Source: Eulemur rufifrons (Eukaryota > Chordata > Mammalia > Primates > Lemuridae). From it: 64,000 bases of DNA. The stretch covers positions 30,590,738 through 30,654,737 of the forward strand of contig NC_090996.1 in assembly GCF_041146395.1 (NCBI RefSeq). Reading direction: 5' to 3'. Below are positions 44,825 to 56,805 of the stretch, piece by piece; position 1 is the stretch's first letter, and each line of letters begins with the position of its first letter. Both the position numbers and the translations under genes were made by a program. The notes under the pieces were generated by a model that saw only the letters and a list, made by a program, of their open reading frames with translations, was not told the origin of the DNA and searched no databases.

Positions 44825-44935
44825 TCTATTTTAATCCAGGTTCTGTTACTGTCTTACTTTGTGATCCTGGGAAAGTCACTTCCCTTCTAAGTTTACTCAC
44901 CTGTAAAATGAGAGTAATCTGTGGAAACCAATTTG
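44825..44935 (+). repeat. MIR SINE fragment, sense
   Basis: 'ctttgtgatcctgggaaagt', 'cacttcccttctaagtttac' and 'tcacctgtaaaatgagagta' match the MIR core. It lies tail to tail with the antisense MIR before it. Confidence 0.75.
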
Positions 44936-45074
44936 AGTACGTAAACTTTTTTTTTTTAATGCCAAAACATTTTTCAAGCACTCAAATAATTTTTTAAAAT
45001 GCTTATTGAAAAAACAAAGGAAATAAAATTCCTATGTGTTCAATAGTTTTATTATTTATAAATAAAACGTTTTA

Positions 45075-45325
45075 CAGAGGTTAAAAACACAGCTTCCAGA
45101 ATTATACCGTCTGGGTGCAAATGTCATGTCTGCCACTTACTAACTGTGTGAATTTGGACAAACTACAACCCTAGCTTTCCCTATTCTCTTCCGCAAAGTA
45201 GGATAATAATAGTACCCTCCCTCATGAGGTGAAAGCAAACAGCAAATGAGTTTCTATTTGGAATGAATTTTAAAAAGTCACTGGAAAAGAGTAAATGCTA
45301 TGTAAGTTTTAGCTATTATTGTTGA
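45075..45325 (+). repeat. MIR SINE, sense
   Basis: 'tctgccacttactaactgtg', 'tgaatttggacaaactacaa' and 'ggataataatagtaccctcc' match MIR. Confidence 0.8.
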
Positions 45326-46227
45326 CCTATATTTCATTAATCATAGTGATAGTGATTGTATTTCTATATTATCACAGATCTACTAATTTTTCAGGCAAGA
45401 CTTGGCATATATTCAGAAACTCTGGGAAGAGCATAGCGTTCTGAAGCAAAAGACAAAATTGTTTCCAAGGTTTCTTCTGATTTGAGTGCTATATGAAAAG
45501 AAAAAAAAATCTTCTGCTCCTAATTTTCTGACATCACACAGCAAGTTCTCAAGACTTCTCTGATGGAAAACAATTAGTTCAGGGCAAATGTTATTTTTTT
45601 CCACTGGCCTGTAAGCTCTTTGAGGCAGGAATTCATAGGTGATCCATGTTTGTAAATACCAACCCCACGCTTTCATGCCTGTTCCAGCACAAGAAAACAC
45701 ATGGTCTTATAATTAGTAAATGCTCATCCAGTGTGTGAAGAAGATAGAGAGGAGAAAAAGGAAGAAGGGAATGTCACATGCATACAATACTTGCTCTAAA
45801 ATGGGGTTACCTGGGAAGTTTCCAGATGGAAAACGTCCAGAAAACAGTCAGAAATTCAGATCAGAAAGTGAGAGAAATGATCAAGACTGAGATCCCATGT
45901 ATGCAGGTGGAATTTGAGAACAGGGACCAGAGGAGCCTCACCTACAGCTCAACCCATGTGCGTCAGTCTGCGGCGACGTTTGAATGCTGTTTCCAGGTAC
46001 TTCCTCCCTTTCTTACTTCCTATCAAGCCGCTGCTTGGGGCCTCCATGGCATGCCCACTATGTCCTTTCTTACCGAGATATTCCTTCCCTGCCCCCTCAG
46101 ACTCGTTTTCTCACTCTCTGGTCCTTCGCGTCTGACACCGTCACCCAGAAAATCCCAGTAAATCCTGAGTTGGAATACAGGCCACTGCCTGCCTCTGTGC
46201 TAAACTGCGTGTAATCACAGCAAGTGT
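45326..46227. other. about 0.9 kb unique sequence
   Basis: A 127-codon plus frame (45778-46161) and overlapping frames are unrecognised. No splice structure established. Confidence 0.4.
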
Positions 46228-46445
46228 TGGTTTAGCACAGCGATTGAGAGTGGAGTCCCTGAACCACACTGTCAGGGTTTAATGCCTTGCTCCCTTGCTT
46301 ACTAGGTGTGTGACCTTGGGCAAGTAATTTAACTTCTCTGTGCATCACTTTCCTTCTCCAGAAAATGGAGATAATAGTAATAATAGTACCCATCTTATGG
46401 GATTGTTGTAGGGAGGAAATAAACTTAGAAGCATGCCAGGCACAT
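46228..46445 (+). repeat. MIR SINE, sense, well preserved
   Basis: 'tggtttagcacagcgattga', 'ctaggtgtgtgaccttgggc', 'aagtaatttaacttctctgt' and 'gggattgttgtagggaggaa' match MIR throughout. Confidence 0.9.
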
Positions 46446-46989
46446 GATTCATTCAGTTCATGTGTCCTTGTCATGAGATCCTACAGATGATCAAACACAT
46501 TTTTTTTTTTCCTTTTCCTGGCTACATCTTACTTCTCCTTCAGTGTCAGCTGAAATGACACCATCTCTTAGAAATATCCCTTTACTTTCACTGTCCAGCT
46601 CAGCTTGTCATTCCTTGTGCCTATTTAATGCTGGGATTAGCTATATCTGTAGACAGTACAGTTTTACTCTGCATTATAAAGTTGGCAGTAGCCCCGTGAA
46701 GCTGGGGACAGGACAGCATGGTGGGGAGAAATCACCTGAGCCAGAGAAAGCCCCCATGGGCTGAAGAACAGAGAGCTCATCAATGACCCCCAAAGCCAGT
46801 GGATGGTCTACTAAGTACAGAGTGATTGAAGGGAAAGTCCTGCTTCTACTCTGAAAATATTTAAGCCAGTGGTAAACTTAATCTAACCGTTGCTATGAGA
46901 AAACCTAGATGAGCTCAACTTAGATTATACTGACTGAGCCTTAATTCTAGCACCCTGACAGTGGAAGAGACATATATTTTACAAGGGAA
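46446..46989. other. unique sequence, nothing recognised
   Basis: Contains T11 near 46499-46510. No feature could be supported. Confidence 0.4.
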
Positions 46990-47700
46990 AATATTATCCT
47001 CTTAAGTTTCTACTTTTTTTTTACACACACAATATATATACCTGTATCTCACACATATGTGCAAAATTATGTGATTCATCATCAAGAGTAAAAATAGCCA
47101 ACATAAGAAGATCTGCAGGTGCTACAGATATAAGAATTACCAGGAAAATGTTAAAATAACTGTAATAAATATGTTACAGCATTTAGTGGAAAAGGTGGAG
47201 AAACACACATGAACAGGTGGAAAATTCTAGCAGAGAAATGGAAAGTACATAAAAAAAAAATAGATCTGAAAATGCAATACCAGTAAAGAAAAAAAAAAAA
47301 ATCATTCCATGGGCACAGCAGAAGGATCTGTGAATTTGAAAACATGTCAATAAAAAATTGTTCACACTGAAGCACAACGAGAAATAAAGAATGAAAAGAA
47401 AATAAAGGAGGGGAAGATATTGAATCCGGGATCTGTATGTGGAATAATATCAAACCATACAACATACATGTAATTGGAGTCCTAAAAGAAGAGGAGAAAG
47501 AGAATGGAATAGAAAAAACAGTTGAAGAGAAAATAGCAAAATTTTTTAAAATTGATGAAAAGATAATAGCCTATACTTAGAAGAACATCATCAAACCATA
47601 AACAAAATAAATGCTAAGAAAACCGTACCTGGACCTATCAGAGTCAAACTACTATGAAAACCTATATTCATATTCCTTATGAAATTGTATATACAGATTT
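46990..47700 (+). mobile_element. L1M/HAL1-type LINE, ORF1 region, sense
   Basis: 'taaaataactgtaataaata', 'tgttacagcatttagtggaa', 'catgtaattggagtcctaaa' and 'agaacatcatcaaaccataa' are ordered L1M ORF1-region words. No open frame is kept; the 104-codon minus-strand frame here is a shadow of A-rich LINE sequence. Confidence 0.75.
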
Positions 47701-48544
47701 TTTATTAAAAAAATAAAAATAAAGCACCCCATGTATTATAGGTACTGAATACATACTCGATGGTTGATTAACTGAATAAATGAATAAATGAATCATGTTA
47801 CTTATATGCATAAAATCCTTCAATGACTCTAAATTACCTACATACTAATGTACACTTTCCTAACTCCAAATAAAATTATTTTCAAACTCTGAACCTAGTC
47901 TAAGTGCTCAGCTTTATTTGCATCAATGATTTCAAAATGCCAGTTTTAAGATTGTAGGAAGTTTGTGATAAAAGATAAATTTGTCAGAGAATTAATAAGC
48001 CAATGGATACATAAATGAATTGATTAAGTGATGAGTGGTTTGTTCATGCCATACTTTAACTTCTCTGGGGGTTCCTCCTCTCATCCATCATCATCTCCAT
48101 AAATACATTCAACCTTTACTCCTCCCCAGCAGGAGGAGAAGATCTGATAATGTTGGAAGAATAAAATTTCCAGTGGGATGAGATAAGTAGTTAAATACTT
48201 GTCCTATCACATGAAGTATGCCTTCTTGGATTTTGAATTTGTTTCTGATTTACTCTCTACAGATCTTCCCTCCTATCTTACAATCACCATGTAAGGGGCG
48301 TAGAGAGAACTTTCCTTCCCTTCTGAAGATGGTCTCCTTAGAAGATCAAGTGGAAATGACAAAGGGGCCCGTAGAAGGAAGCAGGGCTGCCGAGGGCTGT
48401 CTGAATCTAGGTAAGAGAAGTCTGTTCCTTGGCAACTCTTTCTTTGCTTTTTCTGACTCCATCAAATCCCTTAATAAATAGCCTCATTGAATTCCCCTTC
48501 GTGACACTTATGATGCTATAATTTTGTATGTATATGGATATTTG
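47701..48544. other. about 0.8 kb, nothing firm
   Basis: 'gaataaatgaataaatgaat' near 47775 is a simple repeat scrap, possibly an L2 terminus. No gene recognised. Confidence 0.4.
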
Positions 48545-48670
48545 GTTTCTATGTATCCCTTGCTCAACTTTGAGTTTCATGGGATTGTGAATGTTTTTTT
48601 TCTCACCACTGTCTTGCAGAATGCCTGGAACACAGTAGGAGCTCAATGTTTGTTGAATGAATGAGTGCGT
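48545..48670 (+). repeat. L2 3' terminus, sense
   Basis: 'ggattgtgaatgtttttttt', 'cttgcagaatgcctggaaca' and 'cagtaggagctcaatgtttg' followed by 'ttgaatgaatgag'. Confidence 0.75.
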
Positions 48671-49089
48671 GAATGCATGCAAGTCTTTCCTATTCATCCA
48701 TTTTCTGGGTCATCTCGCTGGCAGAAAATAAGTTACTGATATGGGGCCAAAAGCTCTACTTAGTAAGAGTGGTTTTGCCCTCTCTTCACTTCTCTTAGGA
48801 ATCTATGGTGGTCACAGATACAGTTTTATGTAAAAATAAGTCAAACAAAGTGAATTACTTTCAACACTAAATGTATTCAATTTAAGGAACTGATATTAAT
48901 CTGATAGCATCTCCTTTGTTCTTCTGGCATTAAGAAGTCCTTTTTTTTCATGAAATGATAATATTAAATACTTGCTTTAGAAGATGTACTTAATTAGCAA
49001 AGTGGACGTTGGGCTTCTCTTTGAGGGCATGCTGAACTTATTCCTCCAGTGAGGCAGGCTTTTCTTCTCTTACCACTCCTTACCCCTTA
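48671..49089. other. unique sequence, nothing recognised
   Basis: No feature could be supported. Confidence 0.4.
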
Positions 49090-49400
49090 GCCAACTCAAT
49101 TCATTATTCAGGGCTTGGATTAAAAACTGCTCACTCCTGGAAAAATTTCCTAACTCTGAAGACTTTGTTTGATTTCTGTGTAACAGACACCCACTGTGCC
49201 TGTTACTTTTCTTCATAGCAGTCATGGCTTGTGTTTTTACTAAGTTAGGGTGAGTCTTCCATCCCAGTAGATTGTAAGCTCTATGGGCACAAGGACAGTG
49301 CTATCTTTTTTGCCAATGAATCAATCCTCATGGGCTAATACCATGCCTGGCATATAGCAGTTACTCAATAAAAATACTGTCTAAATGAATGAATATGTGC
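49090..49400 (+). repeat. L2 LINE 3' end, sense, about 300 bp
   Basis: 'aaaatttcctaactctgaag', 'ccagtagattgtaagctcta', 'tgggcacaaggacagtgcta' and 'tgcctggcatatagcagtta' followed by 'tgaatgaat' match the L2 3' end. Confidence 0.85.
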
Positions 49401-49699
49401 TACAGCAATTTAGCACAAAGGGCTAGTTTCTTTCTTTGCCTCAGTTACCCCAAATTCTATGCAACACACTTTCCCATAATCCCAAGCCCCATCGTCCTTG
49501 GGAATGACAATACACAGATGAGGTGATGACCAGGTAAACTCATGGCTTGTTCCTGCCCATACCTTCTATCTTGTAGCACCAGCTGCAAGGGAAAAGGGAA
49601 AGGGGAAGTAGAAGTTATGATGGGAAAAAGGAAAATAGAAGTTTTATGTGCACTTATTTCAAGTTATCTCAGTCATTTCTCATTAAGGTTCTTATGACT

Positions 49700-49865
49700 T
49701 GTTATTTTGTTAACCTCATTTTATTCATGAAGAAATTAGGGTTTAAAGAGGTTAAATCACATAAGTTTGCATAGCTATATATGGCAGGACCAGTATCAGC
49801 ACTCAGATACCTCTGGTTCCAAAGCCCACACTATTCTCCAGTATGTTATATGTGGCCTTTATCAT
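49700..49865 (-). repeat. MIR SINE, antisense
   Basis: 'cattttattcatgaagaaat', 'agggtttaaagaggttaaat' and 'gttccaaagcccacactatt' match antisense MIR. Confidence 0.75.
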
Positions 49866-50604
49866 TTCATCTATTCTTATTTTATGCCTAAGGAGTGAGC
49901 GGGGCAACCACCCTTTCCTGGGTGCCCCCCGCCCCTCTGGAAAGTGGCCCACGGGGCTCCTCAGGGCTGGAGCAGGTGCACGTTGGCACCGGTTCCCACT
50001 CCATCAGTAGGAAATCATTACTACATTGCTAGGAAAATGAAACAATACAAGTTATACAAGATCCACCACGACACTGAGAAATGAGGAACTGCCACAAGTG
50101 CCGCACAGCCAGATTTGTACACCTGCCAGCCAAAGCACAAATGGCCCCTCTCGCATTTGTCTCAGGAAACAGGAAGCTCTAACTGTGGTGCATACTGAAC
50201 ACACAGATGCCAAGGAGCAGCCCTGTGGCGTACACCGGGAGCCCCCATCGTGGGCCTGGGTGGAGACAGGTTCCAGGTATTCCACAGCAAACCCAACATG
50301 GATAAACCACAGAATCGTTACTGCTCCGAGTCCGAAGCTAATTGGTGTCCAGGTGACGACACCTCGAACATATCTGCTGACTCTGGTCTCTCTGGAAAAT
50401 TTCTTTAACTTGAAGCTTCCTATTTCCTAAATGACCCATCATTGGACATCCTGGGCAATGTTTCCCCAAGTGTGGGATGCACCTGTAAAAAGATTTTAAA
50501 TAGTAGGAAACATTAAATGACATTAATTCCCATTCTTCTAAGTGAAGTATCACAAGAATGGAAAAACAAATACCCTATGTACTTACCATTGAATTTGTAC
50601 TGAT
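49866..50604. other. unique sequence with a 110-codon frame
   Basis: GC-rich at 49900-50000 ('gtgccccccgcccctctgg'). The plus frame 50098-50430 (110 codons, starting 'MPHSQICTPASQSTNGPSRI') has no family I know and no clear splice sites. A chance frame is likeliest. Confidence 0.35.
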
Positions 50605-50818
50605 CGATCAACACTTATGTGCACATATGGAAGTAACATTCACTGGGTGTCGTGCAGGTAGGAGGGAAAGAGGGGATGGGTAAACTCAGACCTAACCAGT
50701 GTGATGAGCTGAAGTGCGGTGAGCATTGTCTAGGGGATGGGCAGTACAAAGGCAATTTATGTAACCAAAGCGTTTGTACCCCCGTAATATTCTGAAATTG
50801 AAGAAATACAATAAAAAA
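50605..50818 (+). mobile_element. 5'-truncated lemur-type L1 3' end, sense
   Basis: 'gagcattgtctaggggatgg' and 'aaggcaatttatgtaaccaa' lead to the tail 'gtacccccgtaatattctga' and an A-rich end (about 50795-50818). This is the same 3' terminus seen antisense at 9263 and 31554. Confidence 0.8.
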
Positions 50819-51774
50819 GTGAAAGTTAACTCCTTCTGAGTTTTCTTTCATTTCTCTCTGTCTTTGACATCTAATGCTTTCTAGTCTTCCTTTTTAACAA
50901 AGAGGTAGCACCCTCAGACCCGAAACCTTAGGCACACAATCGTATACAGCTGGCATTCCCTAGCAGTGTTCCCTTTTCATCTGATTTATTTTTACTCTTT
51001 GCTCCTATTTATGATGGATGAAACTTATTTTCCATTTATGGTAATGATATGTTACCCTTTTATAATACCTTTATTTATATTTAATAAGAAAGTTAATTTA
51101 AAAGAAAAATGGACAAAAACATAGCACAGATTTTCTGCACATCCAGAGAAGGTGGTAGAAAAATGACTAAGATTTGAGAAACACAGCTTCTGATTATATG
51201 AGCATAATTCTGAGCTGGCTCCTAACTTTGTCTCCCTGAGGCTTCTACCCACAGGTCCTAGTAGCTAGCCCACAGTTTCACCATTTATGTCTTCTTCCAG
51301 TAAACTGAGGTTCTGATATTAAAGAAGATAATTATATTCCTACGAGCTTCTTCTCCAGATACAAAAAAGCTCACTTGTCTTAAGCCTTTTTTTTTTTTAA
51401 AGTGATGAGCTTCCAGTGTTCTTCCCACTCCACTTACCTTCTACTGAACAATTCCAGTGTTTCAGCCTTGCTCTTCAAGAATCCTGTGCAGAACTGAATA
51501 TGCAATGCCAGGTTTTGTGGGACATTGCAGACAAAACGCTTTGTCTTTTTTGTTCCAGTCATTTTCTCATTTCGAACAGCTCGCTGTTACATGAAGCGTC
51601 TTTTATTTTGCTCTGTTTGTGGGTAGTCATAACATGCTCCACTGATATTGCCACACTGCTCAGTGTCTCTGAAAATTCCTAGATCCTCCCCGACACTCTG
51701 TGCTTCCCCATATATCTAAGAGCTTCTTGACCATTGTGTTGAACATAGAGTGGCTCACGCTACCCAAGCTTCAT
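50819..51774. other. about 0.95 kb unique sequence
   Basis: T/A-rich runs near 51389-51400. Frames of 66-88 codons are unrecognised. Confidence 0.4.
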
Positions 51775-51870
51775 AGTCAGACTACAAAAAGAGTTGGGTC
51801 CTGACTCTGGCGCTGACCAGCTTAGGCCATGTCATTTTGGCCCTATGGAGCTCAAATGCTGGCTCATTAT
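51775..51870 (+). repeat. MIR SINE fragment, sense
   Basis: 'gttgggtcctgactctggcg' and 'accagcttaggccatgtcat' resemble the MIR core. Confidence 0.55.
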
Positions 51871-52817
51871 TTCCAAAGAGTTACACCACCTACAGTTTAG
51901 GTGCAGTGACACTAAAGTATTTGTCCTTGGATCTATATGGGATTTACACGGGGAGCTCTATAAAAAAACATCTATCCATGTTATTAAGTAAAAGTGAGGC
52001 AGTAATCAAGGTCATTTCACAGACATGTCACAACAGAAGCCCACCCCCGAGGGTGGCAAAAAGAGTGATGTAGGTCAATTAGACACCTAAAAGTTGTCTA
52101 CTACAGGAGGATACAAAGAAATATGGACTATGTTGCTCTCACATCTTCCTTTTCCTGTGTCTCTCCAGGACAGAAAGTGGGGATGTGGTTCCAGAGAAAG
52201 GTTTAGCTAAGCCTGAATATTTGGCTTCTACATAGTCATGACCCAGTGTTAGGAATTTTATTTGTTTCCTGTTATATCCTGACTGTAGCCAGTCGTACAA
52301 CTTCCCCTGCACTGAAATCCTCTCCTCACCCAGTCCTGAAATATATTTTACCAATCCAAATATGTCAAGGATTTTATTGCATTTGCATTTCAAACCTGAT
52401 AAAATCATTTTCTGGGTGACATTTTTCCTTGAAGGCAACTTCAAATTGAATATTTTTTCCCTTGTTATCTCTCTCTCCCTTTCCTAGCCAACTTCACTTT
52501 TAGATTGCAAATCACTCAATATCGAGGGAGAAACGATGCTCCACCGTTGCCATCTTTCCCTCCCTGGTGTGCAGAGAGGTTCAGCTTTGCATTTCCAAAC
52601 TTAGGTCTATCCTTACAGAAAATCTTTTTCAAGCAGCTTAAAATATCTTTATTGCCCACATCTCACGAGTTGATAGTTGCTTTTTTTGCCAGGTGCTACC
52701 GGCGAATGTTTTCTGTCTTGCCCCAAAGGAAGGTGAGGCTAGGAGATGTATTCATGTTTTCCCATCAGGGCTATTCCCTTCATCTGTGACCCTCACTCTT
52801 GATTTGCTTTAAACACT
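51871..52817. other. about 0.95 kb unique sequence
   Basis: A 101-codon minus frame (52139-52444) and a 94-codon plus frame (52505-52789) are unrecognised. No splice structure seen. Confidence 0.4.
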
Positions 52818-53015
52818 TGTCACAAAGAATGCAGGCTGGGAGTCAGAGACGTCTGGATATGAAACCTTTTTGTATGTGACAGTGGTTCAACCCTAGTTTC
52901 GTCATTTACAAATGGAAAGAGCGAAAACTAAGCCATATGGTAGTTGGGAAGATGAAATTATTAATATGTAATGCCTCGTATAATGCCCAGTAGGAATGTA
53001 ACACTTTGTGAGTTC
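52818..53015 (+). repeat. MIR SINE, sense
   Basis: 'aatgcaggctgggagtcaga', 'caaccctagtttcgtcattt' and 'gcctcgtataatgcccagta' match MIR. Confidence 0.7.
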
Positions 53016-53109
53016 TTTTTGATCTGTTTCACATAATTTTATACCAAAACTGTTCTTATGAAGATCTCTCATATGACCCACTTACGCTGGGTACGAGAAG
53101 TGAAACTTG

Positions 53110-53235
53110 GAATCAGAATGGCTGGCTCTAGCATGGAGACAGTTGAAACCAAGTGACATAGAGCATATTATTTAACCTCTTTAAAGCTTTGTTTTCCACC
53201 TCTGTAAAATGGGGTGAATAATCTGCAACTTGCAG
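53110..53235 (+). repeat. MIR SINE fragment, sense
   Basis: 'tatttaacctctttaaagct' and 'ccacctctgtaaaatggggt' match the MIR core. Confidence 0.75.
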
Positions 53236-53319
53236 TGTCAGTGTGGGGCTATAATCAGATATGGTACCCCAAATAGCTTTGCAACCTTCGAAACAATGTT
53301 CTTGCCATCGGTAAAAAGA

Positions 53320-53560
53320 GGTAATTTGCACAGAGCTTCTTCCATGTGCCAGGCACTGTGCCAAGAATTTTATGTGTCATGTCACGTGGGATCCTTCCTA
53401 CAATCCTATGGAATAGGTATCCTTTCTGGTTTGACACATGAAGAAACCAAGTCACCAAGAAGTCAAACTCTTATCTACCCAATAGCAGAGCCAACATCCA
53501 CTCCCAAATTGTTGTCTTTGCTGTCATTGTCACTGTTTTCACTCTGCCAGAGGTCTTTTA
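53320..53560 (-). repeat. MIR SINE, antisense
   Basis: 'catgtgccaggcactgtgcc', 'aatcctatggaataggtatc', 'acatgaagaaaccaagtcac' and 'agcagagccaacatccactc' match antisense MIR. Confidence 0.75.
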
Positions 53561-53904
53561 AAACCTAAAATTAAAAGAGAAAACAAAAGGAAATTATTAT
53601 GAAAGAAGGGAAAGAAATTTAATGCTTTGAGAACAATTTTCTTGGCGCTTCCTCGAAATACTAATTGAAAACTTGTTTAAACACCCAGGACTGTCATCCA
53701 GATGGTGAAACATACAATTAAAATAATTACCCTAAATCTGGCAATCTAGAATTATCACTTATTATTATTAATATAGCACCTATTCAGACAGAATTAAAGT
53801 TTTTTCTACTTCAAATTCCTTCTGTAATATTTAACACAGCCCCATGGGCAGGAGGATTACCTGTCTTTTGGATAAAGTCTTTCTATCTTTATGTAACACT
53901 ATTC
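53561..53904. other. unique AT-rich sequence
   Basis: No repeat or exon recognised. 'taaaataattaccctaaatc' and similar text could belong to a conserved element. Confidence 0.35.
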
Positions 53905-54090
53905 ATTTGCATTCATGTTTGCCTAGTGAGAGTGCTTTCCTAGGCATTATTGATTCACCTCGCAACCCTGTGACAGCGGGCAGTCTCATTCCTATTTCAG
54001 AAATGGGCACATTAATACCCCAATGAGCTATGCCACCTAGCTGCTAAATGATTAGGGATTCGTTTTCTTAACTCTTAGACCTGTGTCTAG
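53905..54090 (-). repeat. MIR SINE, antisense
   Basis: 'attcctatttcagaaatggg', 'tatgccacctagctgctaaa' and 'ttcttaactcttagacctgt' match antisense MIR. Confidence 0.65.
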
Positions 54091-54399
54091 GCTTCTGATC
54101 TGATTTAAAAAACTTTTTGAATTATGAAGCTCACAGCAATAACAATGGAATTAAAACCTTAACATAAAAAACTTAAGCATTTAAGTTTAGAACCGTAAGT
54201 ATATTTTCCCCAGCCCTGGTATTTTGAATTTAACCAGGATAATAAGAGATATTAACATTAGTTCTAACCAAGTAAATCAGAAATGGCTGCTTTTTACTTC
54301 ATTGTGCAAGGAAGAGCTGCTATGGATTTGACTCTTTGGAGGAAAACATCTTTTCTGAGTCCAAACAAATCCAGAAATTAGTTTTGGTAAGATTTTGTC
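54091..54399. other. unique sequence, nothing recognised
   Basis: No feature could be supported. Confidence 0.4.
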
Positions 54400-54495
54400 A
54401 TTGCAAAACTTGTATTGAGCACTTATGTTTCGTCAGACATAAACTAGCTGTTTTACACACATTCTCTCGACTGACGTCTCAGAAACTCTGCAGAG
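54400..54495 (-). repeat. MIR-like fragment, antisense
   Basis: 'gtattgagcacttatgtttc' and 'cacacattctctcgactgac' resemble the start of an antisense MIR. Confidence 0.5.
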
Positions 54496-54504
54496 CAGGG
54501 CTAG

Positions 54505-55105
54505 ACCCAGTTCTGTGGTTAAGAGCCAAGTGGCCTTGGTGTGCGTCCTGACTTTAATATTGGATTTACTACTTAACCTCTTCGTACTTCAACTTTGTTA
54601 TCTATAAAACAGAGAAAATAAAAGTACTTCTCTGTGATGCTTAATTGTGTGTATCAATTTGGCTGGACCACAATGCCCAGATATGTGGTCAAACATTATT
54701 CTGGATGTTTCTATGAGGGTACTTTGGGGTGAGATTAGCATTGAAATCAATGGATTTGCATCAAGCAGATTGTCCTCCGTGATGTGGGTGGGCCTCACCC
54801 AATCAGCTGAAGGCCTGAATAGAACAAAAGACTGACCTCCCCTAGCAAGAGGGGATTCTCCAGCAGATGCCCTCTGGACTCGAGCCACAGCTCTCCAGCC
54901 TGATGTCCCACCCTGCACACTTCGGACTTTGCCAGTCTCCATAATTGCATGAGACTATTCCTTAAAATACTTAATAAATCTGTTTTTATATATTTATATA
55001 TACATCCTATTGGTTGTTTCTCTGAAAAACCCTGACTAATACACTCCTTATAAGGTTGTTTGAGAATTAACTAAGCTAATACATTTAAAAGCATTTAAAG
55101 GGGTG
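54505..55105 (+). repeat. MIR SINE, sense, split by an LTR-like insertion
   Basis: The left half (54505-54632) has 'ggttaagagccaagtggcct', 'tggatttactacttaacctc' and 'ttgttatctataaaacagag'. The right half (55044-55105) resumes with 'ccttataaggttgtttgaga', the next part of MIR ('tcatagggttgttgtgagg'). The insertion at 54633-55043 therefore postdates the MIR. Confidence 0.8.
54633..55043 (+). repeat. LTR-like repeat, sense, both ends kept
   Basis: Runs from 'tgtgatgcttaattgtgtgt' through 'aacattattctggatgtttc', 'gggtgggcctcacccaatca', 'ggcctgaatagaacaaaaga' and 'cctattggttgtttctctga' to 'ccctgactaataca' (TG...CA). Same family as 15395-15873. The flanking 5-mers are not clearly identical, so a target duplication is not demonstrated. 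Confidence 0.85.
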
Positions 55106-55444
55106 TTCTGGTAGATCAAGTCTTGGGTAAATAAATACCGGCTTCTCTTATGAAACCGAGCATGAAAATGAGGCGACTAAAGAAAAGGTTATTGAGTCCA
55201 AATACATATTTCAACCATGGAGCCCAAATACATATTCTGACATGATCAGGCTTTGTCCAGGCTTCTCTCCACACCCCCAAAGCTGAAGGGAGCCCCACGT
55301 CCAGTGTGTTAGTGCTTGATATGCATGAACAGGCCTGGTGGGACATCCCCTGCTTCAGGGACTGTCTTGACGCTACTGCAGTGTCATGACCACGTTCGAT
55401 CTCTTCATAATTGTCATTTTATTTACTTGCTGGAGAGAAAAATA
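55106..55444. other. unique sequence, nothing recognised
   Basis: No feature could be supported. 'ccaaatacatatt' occurs twice near 55198 and 55225. Confidence 0.4.
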
Positions 55445-55990
55445 ACCTTAGATCCTGACTATTACATAATAAAAGCAAGAGAATAGAACCAACTAACAAA
55501 TGACTGTTAGTTGAAATAATAATAATAAAAGTGCATGAACAAAACTAGTGGCAAAAAATAAGCTAAAAGAAATCCACTAACATGGCAAAGGACCAATGTC
55601 TTTACTTGATAAAAAGTTCTCCAAATCAATCAAGGCATATAAAAAAGAAGCATGAACAAAGGGCATGCATTGATACATCACAAAAGTAGAATTACAACTT
55701 CTCAGGAAACTCACGCAAAAAAAACAACCTCACTCATAATTCAAAGGGAAAAAGTGTTAATTGCAAAAGTGATGAAATTATGTTTTACTCAATCAACAGG
55801 GCTTGTTTGAATGATGATGTTCTGAAATGATGAGAAGGTTGTTGTAAAATGGGCACATATATGTTCCCGTTGGTATGATAAATTGGTACAGATTTTTGGG
55901 AAGACAAGTTTTCAAATAAGGATGAAAAGCTTAAAATATTTGTATTATTTGACCTAGCAGTTCAAAAGTCCTGAAGTAATATAGTATATT
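55445..55990 (+). repeat. ancient L1M 3' ORF2 fragment, sense
   Basis: 'aaggaccaatgtctttactt', 'gaaactcacgcaaaaaaaac', 'tggtacagatttttgggaag' and 'tttgacctagcagttcaaaa' keep the order of a diverged L1 ORF2 3' end. Confidence 0.6.
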
Positions 55991-56109
55991 AAATGATTTC
56001 CCATACTGGATTATGTTTCACATCATGCACTCTTTATGATACATATATGTGTAACATCTTTTATCATTGCAATTCAATCACCAATCAATTGTGTTATTAT
56101 AGTTATTAT

Positions 56110-56265
56110 AGTTAAACATCTGTTCCCCCACTAGCCTATAAGCTTCATGAGAATGGTGGTTGTATCTGTTCTTTCCATTGTGCACCCCATGATGGACACA
56201 TAGCTCTGCATGGAATGCTCAGTAACATTTACCGAATGGAGGGATGAAGGAATGAATGGACACAA
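56110..56265 (+). repeat. L2 3' end, sense
   Basis: 'ctgttcccccactagcctat', 'aagcttcatgagaatggtgg' and 'gaatgctcagtaacatttac' followed by 'gaaggaatgaatgg' match the L2 terminus. Confidence 0.75.
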
Positions 56266-56269
56266 AAGA

Positions 56270-56505
56270 GTTTAATATGCAAGAATGTAAATATCAGCCT
56301 TATTCATGAGAACAAAACACTAGAAAATCTCTAGATTTCCAACTTCAGGAACAGGTTTCTGTGTGGCGTTGTTCACCAAGTTGGTGGTACAACATGCAGC
56401 GATTTGACATGTTTACAAAAAGTATACAATATCACATGATTATATTTATTATATATTTACATATTGTATTTAATATATAATAGTGAGTGAAACAAAAACT
56501 AAAAT
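56270..56505 (+). repeat. ancient L1M 3' UTR-like fragment, sense
   Basis: 'gcaagaatgtaaatatcagc', 'cttattcatgagaacaaaac' and 'tatacaatatcacatgatta' resemble the L1M 3' part. It may belong with 55445-55990. Confidence 0.5.
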
Positions 56506-56617
56506 TTAAAATTATGTACAATGGAGGATTATCATCCTCAGAAAATTAACAAAAGGAAATTCATTGAACTATCAACAGAACTTGCACTTGGCAAGAGAAA
56601 GGAGTTTTTGGGAGTTT

Positions 56618-56645
56618 TATTTTATTTTATTTTATTTTTTTGGTT
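56618..56645 (+). repeat. (TTTTA)n simple repeat
   Basis: Several 'ttatttta' units followed by a short T-run. Confidence 0.9.
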
Positions 56646-56805
56646 TCTTTTCAAAGTCTGGTATATTTACATTTCATTTGATGATGACACTAATTTTATG
56701 ATAAAAATGATCACCAATGCATTTTAAAAACCCTTATCTGCAGATATAGGAGGGCAAACTAGAATGGTTACCTGATCCCATGATAACTTATATAATAAAT
56801 GACTA

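Noticed and set aside
47151..47465. 104-codon minus-strand frame rich in F and L, looking membrane-like
   Set aside because: It is the antisense of the A-rich L1M ORF1 region. The hydrophobicity comes from T-rich codons.
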